From Burkholderia sp. FERM BP-3421 (GTDB taxonomy: Bacteria; Pseudomonadota; Gammaproteobacteria; Burkholderiales; Burkholderiaceae): a DNA stretch of 64,000 bases. The stretch covers positions 1,612,001 through 1,676,000 of the forward strand of contig NZ_CP117782.1 in the NCBI RefSeq assembly GCF_028657905.1. The letters run 5' to 3'. The translations under genes and the position numbers were made by a program. Positions within the stretch are counted from its first letter, which is position 1. Each line of letters opens with the position of its first letter. Below are positions 16,023-22,345 of this stretch, in pieces. Below the pieces are notes generated by a model, which was not told the DNA's origin, searched no databases, and worked only from the letters and a program-made list of their open reading frames with translations.

Positions 16023-17309
16023 ATGCATTCCATCAAATCCGGTTCGGACTACGACGTCGTCATCATAGGCGGCGGCATTCTCGGCCTCGCGAGCGCCTAC
16101 TACGCGACGTCCCGAGGGCTCAACACGCTGATCGTCGATCAGTACGGCGTCCGGAACGAGGTCAACAGCTCGAAGGGCCTCGAACGCATGTTCCGGCTGA
16201 TGCAGGACAACGAATGCGAGACGCGGCTCGCCGAGGCGTCGCTCGGGATGTGGATGGAGATCCAGCACGCGGGCGGCACGCGGCTGCTCGCGATGGACGA
16301 CCTGGTCTTCTTCGGCCACCGCGACGCCCCGATGACGACCGAGGGCAACGTCCGGCAAGTGCGCAAGACCATGGACAGCATGGGCATGCCGTACGAATAC
16401 CTCGAATCGCCGGCGGCAATCCACCGCCGCTTCCCGATCTTCAATCTCGACGCGATGCCCGCCGACTACGTCGGGCTCGTGCAGGCGGCGAGCGCATCGA
16501 TCAACGTCCAGGCAGCGGCGAAGGCATTCCTGCACGGCGCGACCCAGACCGGCCGCCTGCACGTGCTGAACGAGCATACGGTGGTCAACGTCGAGCACCA
16601 TCGCCATGCCGGCACCGGCCATGCGTACACGCTGCACACGACCAGCAACGGCGTGCCGACCGCGATCCACGGCCACCATCTGATCGCCTGCCCGGGCGTG
16701 TGGGCCGATTCGGTGCTGCACGGCCTCGGCCTGAAGCAGAGCCGCCGCTGGAAGATCTGGCAGATGAACTATGCGTACTGGGAACTCAAGGCCAACCATC
16801 CCAAGGTGCCGATCTGGTTCGAGTTCGGCAACGTCGACGCGAGCGACCACGGCACGTTCTACGGCTTTCCGCCGCTCGACTTCGCGCCCGCGATGCGCAA
16901 CATGATGAAGATGAGCGCGGACTACACCTACGATGTGTTCGACGATCCTTACGCGGAGCGGCCGCCCGTCAACGAGACGCTGATGCGCGAACTCGCCGCA
17001 CACCTCGGCCGCCTCATCGATCCCGGCCTGATCGACGCCGGCGCGTATCAGCAGGCGGGCCGCTGCCTGTATTCGATGAGCCCGGACGGCAAGCTGGTGA
17101 TCGGGCGGATTCCGACGTCGCCGGGCGGCGACGGCTATCACGCCCGCGCGTCGATGTGCATCATGGAATCGGGGCGCGCCTTCAAGTACGCGCCGCTGTT
17201 CGGCCGCGCGCTGGTGGAGCTTGCGGTCGACGGACACTCGCGCTATCAGAGCGACCTGGAGATCTTCTCGCCGGCGCGCGACGGCTTGTTCGAGCCGATG
17301 AGCGCGTAA
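16023..17309 (+). CDS. FAD-dependent amine oxidase, sarcosine/pipecolate-oxidase (SolA) family
   Basis: A 428-residue flavoenzyme of the monomeric sarcosine oxidase/N-methyltryptophan oxidase/NikD family. It has an N-terminal dinucleotide fold (VVIIGGGILGLASAYY) and the C-terminal CLYSMSPDGK, where Cys348 aligns with the cysteine that covalently binds FAD in sarcosine oxidase. Family members oxidise secondary or cyclic amines to imines with oxygen. Here it may oxidise an amino-acid-derived ring or N-linked intermediate (inference). The ATG at 16023 is supported by AGGAG at 16012-16016; longer in-frame starts run back into the binding protein gene. It is the last gene of the operon and is followed by two hairpins. 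Confidence 0.88.
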   Translation: MHSIKSGSDYDVVIIGGGILGLASAYYATSRGLNTLIVDQYGVRNEVNSSKGLERMFRLMQDNECETRLAEASLGMWMEIQHAGGTRLLAMDDLVFFGHRDAPMTTEGNVRQVRKTMDSMGMPYEYLESPAAIHRRFPIFNLDAMPADYVGLVQAASASINVQAAAKAFLHGATQTGRLHVLNEHTVVNVEHHRHAGTGHAYTLHTTSNGVPTAIHGHHLIACPGVWADSVLHGLGLKQSRRWKIWQMNYAYWELKANHPKVPIWFEFGNVDASDHGTFYGFPPLDFAPAMRNMMKMSADYTYDVFDDPYAERPPVNETLMRELAAHLGRLIDPGLIDAGAYQQAGRCLYSMSPDGKLVIGRIPTSPGGDGYHARASMCIMESGRAFKYAPLFGRALVELAVDGHSRYQSDLEIFSPARDGLFEPMSA

Positions 17310-17315
17310 GCGGCT

Positions 17316-17375
17316 GCGCGGTTCCGGCCCCGGCCCGGAACCGCGCGGCGCCGGCCTTCGGCGGCCGGCGCCTTT
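17316..17375 (+). terminator. tandem hairpins ending the biosynthetic operon
   Basis: Two consecutive hairpins follow the oxidase stop. The first, at 17316-17346, has a 12-bp stem of GCGCGGTTCCGG and its complement. The second, at 17347-17372, has a 10-bp stem of GGCGCCGGCC and its complement, followed by a short T run. They probably stop transcription from the left and possibly from the CusF remnant on the other strand. Confidence 0.65.
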
Positions 17376-17395
17376 CGGTCGCCCGCGTCAGTGCG

Positions 17396-17644
17396 TCACG
17401 ACGCGTCTTTCACCATCTCGACGATGGTCAGCGTGCCGCCGACCGCCTCGACGCGCACCTTCACCTTGTCGCCCGCATGCGCCTGCCGGACCATCGCCGC
17501 GTCCTTCGCCTTGTAGGCCATCGTCATCGGCGCCATGCCGAGATTCGCGAACGCGCCGTGCTTGAGCGTGATCATGCCCGTCGCGGCGACCTGAAGAATG
17601 CCGTATCCGGTTTCGTCACAACTGGGTTGTTTGTGGCAACGCAT
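17396..17644 (-). pseudogene. truncated CusF-like periplasmic copper-binding protein
   Basis: Residues from about 20 onward match the CusF/copper-binding family: ATGMITLKHGAFANLGMAPM, then TMAYKAKD, AGDKVKV and the final strand. The histidine and paired methionines of the copper site are present, with Met where CusF has Trp. The usual signal peptide and first strand are absent and are replaced by unrelated residues (MRCHKQPSCDETGYG), which begin exactly where base composition drops, near 17590-17600. The gene was thus cut when the island to its right was inserted or rearranged. An exported copper chaperone without its signal should not work, hence the pseudogene call. Confidence 0.65.
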
Positions 17645-17685
17645 TCTGCACAGCGCTACATACGGCTGGCCTCGCTCGCGACCTT

Positions 17686-17919
17686 CTAAAGGATCTCAGC
17701 AGCACCTTTATCCAGCGGCTCCACTTCCCTCGCTGTCAACACGCCGATCGTAATTTCCCGCAACCTGCTCACGTCCAGCACTACTCCCTTTTCTAGATCG
17801 ATGAGAAACTCAATCTGCTTGCTGATAGACAGCAGCGCCCGACTATCGGGGTGCTGCATGAGCAGATGGCGATATTTTTCCAGCCCCTGCTCGAACGTGA
17901 GTAATCGGTCTTGTTTCAT
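17686..17919 (-). CDS. Tsi6-like immunity protein of a displaced toxin tip
   Basis: A 77-residue, all-helical, cytoplasmic protein. Its pattern (a helical start, HPDSRALLSISKQIEFL, then SRLREITIGVLTAREVEPLD) resembles the Tsi6 family, immunity proteins against NAD-degrading effectors of the Tse6 type; I recall the family pattern and cannot search it. The start MKQDRL at 17919 overlaps the stop of the preceding toxin fragment as ATGA, the usual arrangement of toxin tip and immunity genes. A longer frame runs upstream but would read antisense-like residues. It probably still protects against siblings that carry the intact toxin (inference). Confidence 0.6.
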   Translation of the reverse strand: MKQDRLLTFEQGLEKYRHLLMQHPDSRALLSISKQIEFLIDLEKGVVLDVSRLREITIGVLTAREVEPLDKGAAEIL

Positions 17920-18166
17920 TTTCCGGGAACAGGAACCATCGTTGATTTGTTGGGAACGAACTGTTGCGTACCGCCGCCGTTCGCTACAAACGGCCGTCCC
18001 GGGACAGTCCATGTATCCGTAATGCTAGCCGCGGTGCTTTGCAATACAGAGGTCGCGCCAGACGGAGTAAAAAGACCTGGGATTCGGTTCGCCGGATTGA
18101 TGCCAAGATTCGTCGCCTGCGTCCCAACCGGCGCGAAGTAGCTGCCGACATTACCATTCAACGGGA
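17916..18166 (-). pseudogene. displaced C-terminal toxin tip, N-terminus removed by an IS
   Basis: About 83 residues remain of a polymorphic toxin domain. It shows GSYFAPVGTQA, LFTPSGATSVLQSTAAS, ITDTWTV and a final GGGTQQFVPNK. The order F-x-P-x-GT ... G-G-G-x-Q recalls NAD-glycohydrolase or ADP-ribosyl-type toxin domains such as TNT/Tse6, which fits the Tsi6-like neighbour. The frame runs upstream directly into the left end of the IS256 element with no start of its own, so it is a silent cassette. Such orphan tips downstream of cdiA can recombine into the main gene to change toxin specificity. Confidence 0.5.
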
Positions 18167-19288
18167 CTGTCAGAGATTTCGTGTTTCGGGCATAACATGA
18201 CGCAACTCAGGAGCGTTTATGGCACGCAAACCGAAAGCCCAGCCGGCGGACCTGCCGGCAATTCCTGCCGAGTTGCTGGAGCAGTTTGGTAACGGCCCGA
18301 TGACGGCTGAAGCCATCAATGCTGCAACGTTGGCGCTTCAGAATGCACTGATCGAGCGAGCACTAGGCGGTGAGATGAACCACCATCTCGGCTATCCGTC
18401 CGGTGCGGCTAAACCAGCCAACGCCACGAACCAGCGCAATGGCAAAGGCGCCAAGACGGTTCTGACCGAAGACGGCCCGATTCGCATCGAGGTGCCGCGA
18501 GACCGCGACGGCAGTTTCGAACCGCTGCTGATTCCCAAACACGAACGGCGCTTCACTGGCTTCGATGACAAGATCATCGCTATGTATGCCCGAGGCATGA
18601 CGGTGCGCGAGATCCAGGGTTTCTCGCTGGGGCAGTACGCCACCGAGGTCTCGCCCGACTTCATCAGCTCCGTAGGTGTTCAACGATCTGAAAACCCGCG
18701 GCGTCCACGATGTCCTGATCGCGGTGACTGACGGCCTCAAAGGCATGCCCGAGGCCCCGGCCGCCGTGTTCCCGGCGACCACGCTGCAAACCTGCATCGT
18801 CCACCTGATCCGAAACAGCCTTGATTACGCGAGTTGGAAGGACCGCAAGGGACTGGCTGCCGCAATCAAGCCGATCTACACGGCACCCAGTACCGAGGCC
18901 GCTCAAGCTGAACTTGATGCGTTTGCCGAAGGCCCTTGAGGCCAGAAATTCCCGCCTGTCAGTACCGCCTGGCGCAATGCCTGGGATCGCGTGATTCCAT
19001 TCTTTGCGTTTGCACCAGACATCCGCAAGGTTATATACACAACGAATGCCATTGAGAATATCAATTCTCAACTGCGCAAGATCATCAAGACGCGAGGACA
19101 CTTCCCCACCGACGACGCGGCGACGAAGCTGATCTGGTTGGCTCCGCGCAATATCACTGCTGACTGGGGGCGCTCAGCCAAAGATTGGAAGGCAGCCATG
19201 AACCAATTCGCTATCCTCTACGCAGATCGATTCGTTCGGCTGACTTCGTGACTCTCAACCTGCCTGAACACGGAAATCCTGACACCCT
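18164..19288 (+). mobile_element. decayed IS256-family insertion sequence
   Basis: Imperfect inverted repeats bound the element: CTGTCAGAGATTTCGTGTTT at 18167-18186, and 19267-19286, whose reverse complement reads GGTGTCAGGATTTCCGTGTT. It is about 1.12 kb against about 1.3 kb for intact relatives, because of an internal deletion in its transposase gene. I see no clear target duplication. The left end cuts the displaced toxin tip. Confidence 0.75.
18219..19251 (+). pseudogene. IS256-family transposase, internally deleted and interrupted
   Basis: Three pieces of one mutator-type transposase lie in order. 18219-about 18675 encodes the N-terminus (MARKPKAQPADLP ... MTVREIQGF ... EVSPDFISS). About 18676-18939 resumes at FNDLKTRGVHDVLIAVTDGL, with roughly 60 residues missing at the join. 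From 18940 the rest continues to the conserved C-terminus (TTNAIENINSQLRKIIKTRG, ILYADRF). A TGA replaces the expected Trp codon at the GPWGQKF position near 18937-18939. The deletion removes part of the catalytic core, including at least one acidic residue region, so it cannot be active on its own. Confidence 0.85.
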
Positions 19289-19378
19289 CGCTGATCCCCG
19301 CGCCTCTCGGTGAACGTACCGGGAGGGGTTTCGACGCTGACTGCCGTGTCGGCCATAAATCGCCGCTGCCGGTGGCTC

Positions 19379-20005
19379 CTATCTTGTCGTTTGTGGATTC
19401 GAGGCTGTCTCGACTTGTCGAATGCTGGCGTAACTGAGCATCTGGTTCGCATACTTCGAGCGCCGACCAGTCACCTGGAAGCGCTCACCCAGTGGCGTCT
19501 TCTCCTGGTCCCGTTGTGGCAGGCAGACCGGAAATTGATCCTTCGGATCGTCCTGTTTGGACAACCTCAGGCCATAGCAAGTACGCTTGCCGCTTGTGAC
19601 GTATTTCTCGGCAACGGAGTAAATGGCAACGTATTCGGTTCCCGTGGCTTCGTTCATCAGATTGGCATACGCCATCGATGCGACGCCCACGAGAATGGCC
19701 GCAGCAATCGCCCCGGCTGCCCAGGATTCACCCGGCTGCATCTGCTGCTCATATCTTGCATAGCGCGGTTTGTACCAGGTACCGACCAACGCCTTCTGCA
19801 AACCCCATGCGACGAGAATCGCAGCCGGAATCGCTACGGGCGCGACCGAGCGCCAGTAGCCCTCGTTGAACCGGAAAGCCGGGCCGTCGGCCGATGCACC
19901 CCAAGCGAGGACAAGAAGCGCCAACAGAAGCGAGCAGATGACCGTATCTGCACCGCGATTCGTGGATCTCGTTGATGACTTGTCTAACGGCATTGCTCTT
20001 TTCAT
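19379..20005 (-). CDS. small membrane protein, candidate orphan immunity gene
   Basis: I do not recognise the family. From ATG 20005 the protein is 208 residues. It has a polar start, two hydrophobic segments (ICSLLLALLVLAWGA and VAPVAIPAAILVAWGLQ), a third (GAIAAAILVGVASMAYA), and then a soluble C-terminal domain of about 100 residues rich in charged residues, with a Cys pair spaced for a disulfide (TCYGLRL, FPVCLPQ). The frame stays open to 20098, but the upstream residues look random. In the tail of a contact-dependent inhibition locus, membrane proteins of this size are often immunity genes left from replaced toxin tips. This is an inference from position. Confidence 0.5.
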   Translation of the reverse strand: MKRAMPLDKSSTRSTNRGADTVICSLLLALLVLAWGASADGPAFRFNEGYWRSVAPVAIPAAILVAWGLQKALVGTWYKPRYARYEQQMQPGESWAAGAIAAAILVGVASMAYANLMNEATGTEYVAIYSVAEKYVTSGKRTCYGLRLSKQDDPKDQFPVCLPQRDQEKTPLGERFQVTGRRSKYANQMLSYASIRQVETASNPQTTR

Positions 20006-20150
20006 ACCTCTTGCTCGCACACGCGATCCAGACCTCACTGCCTGGGTCGACTCGTCCGGCCATATGCGGTCGCCTTTTAGGTCACACGCGCGGTACATTC
20101 TCTTTCTTCACCGGCGTCTGTTCCTTTACATCCGCGCCCCGTACAACGGA

Positions 20151-20597
20151 TCAGTAACGCGATGCCTCCGTACACGGCTTGTGAATAGCCTTTCGGCCGT
20201 TCCACATGGAAATCGCACCGGCTATGGAAAAGCTTCCTGTCAGTACGGGATGCGGATCCGGCTGTGCTGCCAACGTCAAGGCTGACATGCCCAGGTTGGT
20301 CATGAATACAGCCAACGCGATTCGCCAAACCAGTGTGCTGCAGCGAGTCAGGCAGCGAGCCAACAGGACATACCCGATCAGGAAGGACAGAATGTTGATG
20401 ATTGCCCCGATGGTTACTGCTGCGCGTTGCACCGACGATGCCTGTGGGGAAAGTCCTAAAGGTATGGCCCCGAACGCAGTCATCAGGGCCGCAACTGCCT
20501 GGAGTACCGCGAAGATATAAAGCGCAACCTGAGCAACCGCAAAATGATCCTTGGGTTCTCTGCCTCCAGACATTAACTCGCTCACTTTATCACCCAA
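20151..20597 (-). CDS. four-helix membrane protein, candidate orphan immunity gene
   Basis: A 148-residue protein of unrecognised family. After about 18 polar residues there are four hydrophobic helices (VALYIFAVLQAVAALMTAFG, VTIGAIINILSFLIGYVLL, LVWRIALAVFMTNLGMSALT and a shorter one near the end). It lies in an AT-richer stretch downstream of the CdiA tip, with an AT-rich, promoter-like gap of about 130 bases before it. The context suggests an immunity or accessory membrane protein of the contact-dependent inhibition locus; the sequence alone does not prove a function. Confidence 0.5.
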   Translation of the reverse strand: MGDKVSELMSGGREPKDHFAVAQVALYIFAVLQAVAALMTAFGAIPLGLSPQASSVQRAAVTIGAIINILSFLIGYVLLARCLTRCSTLVWRIALAVFMTNLGMSALTLAAQPDPHPVLTGSFSIAGAISMWNGRKAIHKPCTEASRY

Positions 20598-20727
20598 TTT
20601 AGCAAAAATTTAAAATCACCCCCAAAAAACACTTAACCTCCGATTTGATTAATACTCAAACACGCACCAAAACACATTCATTTTCTTTCACAGACCGACC
20701 TGCAAGAAATTCATCCGTAAGTGCCCA

Positions 20728-20886
20728 TTATCGGCAGAGCTCCGGCCCACATTCGCGGTTACAACACCTGTGACAATGAGTCTGCTGGCAGCAGTTCGAC
20801 TCAGAAATAGCTGCGCCGCAATTAACATTTCCGACATGATTTTCAGCAATACATTCTGCACCGACGCCGCCAATCAAACCGCTCAT
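20728..20886 (-). CDS. possible 52-residue Cys-rich protein coupled to the immunity gene
   Basis: A short frame begins with an ATG overlapping the stop of the immunity candidate (ATGA at 20883-20886) and runs 52 residues. It starts MSGLIGGVGAEC and contains nine cysteines, most in the second half (SNCCQQTHCHRCCNREC). Coupled starts are typical of genes in this kind of locus, and the Cys/His spacing would suit metal binding or disulfides. It may equally be a chance frame: a 61-codon frame overlaps it on the same strand. I recognise no family. Confidence 0.25.
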   Translation of the reverse strand: MSGLIGGVGAECIAENHVGNVNCGAAISESNCCQQTHCHRCCNRECGPELCR

Positions 20887-21308
20887 CGCCCGACAATCGG
20901 CAATTCGACAAATTTACTCAGCGCCTTATAAAATTTTTCGAGATCTTGTGAATTACCGTAGAGAACCACTGGCACCTCATTAATTACCAGTCGTAACCTG
21001 CCACTTTTTTCAACATATCGCTCAGGTACACGAATACTTCGATAGGTGTAGGCCCGAGCGATCAGGAAGCATGTAACGAGGTAGCTCTCATACAGAGTGA
21101 AACGGTAAAAAGCTCCGCCCGAACGCACAATGCCGTGACCGAATGTCGCAAAGACGCGAACTTGAGCGGAACGGTGCCCCCCCTCTCGGTCAAGAGTACG
21201 ACGCAGTCCCGGAAGTACAATAAACAGCGCAAGCACGGACGTGAGTAATGTCAAGATCATGAGCAATCCTGCTATAGGGCTTACCGTACCAATATAGATA
21301 GATTTCAT
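20883..21308 (-). CDS. cdiI: candidate membrane-anchored CdiI immunity protein
   Basis: A 141-residue protein directly after the CdiA tip. Its ATG overlaps the tip's stop (ATGA), as expected for a cognate immunity gene. One strong N-terminal membrane helix (about residues 10-33, SPIAGLLMILTLLTSVLALF) is followed by a basic loop (LRRTLDREGGHR) and a mostly soluble domain of about 95 residues. Membrane location suggests that the toxin acts at or in the inner membrane, since immunity proteins bind their toxins where these act (inference). I do not recognise the family. Confidence 0.6.
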   Translation of the reverse strand: MKSIYIGTVSPIAGLLMILTLLTSVLALFIVLPGLRRTLDREGGHRSAQVRVFATFGHGIVRSGGAFYRFTLYESYLVTCFLIARAYTYRSIRVPERYVEKSGRLRLVINEVPVVLYGNSQDLEKFYKALSKFVELPIVGR

Positions 21309-22345
21309 TGCTTTCTAGGAGACTGATATGTTGGATCAACAGTCACGTTGACCGGCGTAGCAAAACCCCATCCAATACCGACAGACACACCATTAACGTA
21401 CCGTCCAAGATCGAACCATGTCTTCTCTTCCCATGCTGTAACGTTGCTCGGCGTTACTTGCAGGCCCATGTATTTTCCTAGTCCGAAGTTAATCGTGGCG
21501 GGGCCCGCATATCGGGAGTCACCTGCGAGCGTTACGCTTGCACCGATGTCAGCTATCGTACCAACCGCAACATCTGGCTTGAGTGAAACCGTTCCTTTGT
21601 TTGCCGTGTACGAGAAATTCGGTCCAACGGCGACGCCGGGAGAGACAGGCACGTGGAAACCAGCCTGGACTGTAACGGTTGAGTTATTCTGCGAATCCGA
21701 TCCTGAAAGGCCGGCGGCATACTCCCCAGTGTTCCATCCCGGAGAAAACGGGCCATAGGGATCAATCTTCGGCACAATTGCGTAACTGCTAGAGGCATTC
21801 CAACTATACGGCGAATTTTCGCCACCAGTGTTCCGCACAATCAGGTCTTGCAACGCCTTTGACGGCGTCGCCAACATAGATGAATCTTGCACCAGATAAT
21901 TTCCAGTGCGGTCCGTCACCAGTTTCATCCCTGTCGTGTCATAGACTTCACTCGTGGACGTGTTCGCGTTCAACGGCACAACAATGCCCGTCGCTGCAAT
22001 CTCACCAAGCTGGCTATTGTTCGCCGCTCGCATCGCATTCTCAATCTGTGCCACCGTGATCGGTGAACCATCGGGATTCGTTAGCCCCTGAGCCTGCGCT
22101 GATGCAGCAATCTGCCGAGCCTCCTTTTTTTCTTGGGAGTGAATCTGCCGATTAAACCGATCCACCCCGCCCCACTCAACGCTCCCGCCCGCCACCCACC
22201 AACGCCCCACTCCACCCGCCAACACATTCGACGTCAGATTCCCCAGCAATTCATCCACATTCGCGTTGCCCGTCGGCCCGCATCCTTGATCGCCGCGGCG
22301 ACCTCGTTCAGTTGCGGCGCGAGCTTCGCCGACGCCCTGCCCCAC
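21305..22345 (-). CDS. cdiA: C-terminal part of CdiA with toxin tip, separated by a frameshift
   Basis: This frame continues the exoprotein after a frame break at about 22275. It resumes with the conserved GPTGNANVDELLGNLTSNVL and DRFNRQIHSQEKKEARQI, so its true first codon is internal and the Met at 22345 is incidental. The last about 200 residues form the variable tip. This is Gly/Thr/Val-rich with alternating strands (VTVQAGFHVPVSPGVAVG, SVTLAGDSRYAGPATINFG) and ends VNVTVDPTYQ. No nuclease or NADase motif is recognised, and neither a VENN nor an LYN boundary motif is seen. The stop overlaps the immunity candidate. It is most likely translated as part of one long CdiA of about 3,180 residues. 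Confidence 0.65.
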   Translation of the reverse strand: MGQGVGEARAATERGRRGDQGCGPTGNANVDELLGNLTSNVLAGGVGRWWVAGGSVEWGGVDRFNRQIHSQEKKEARQIAASAQAQGLTNPDGSPITVAQIENAMRAANNSQLGEIAATGIVVPLNANTSTSEVYDTTGMKLVTDRTGNYLVQDSSMLATPSKALQDLIVRNTGGENSPYSWNASSSYAIVPKIDPYGPFSPGWNTGEYAAGLSGSDSQNNSTVTVQAGFHVPVSPGVAVGPNFSYTANKGTVSLKPDVAVGTIADIGASVTLAGDSRYAGPATINFGLGKYMGLQVTPSNVTAWEEKTWFDLGRYVNGVSVGIGWGFATPVNVTVDPTYQSPRKQ

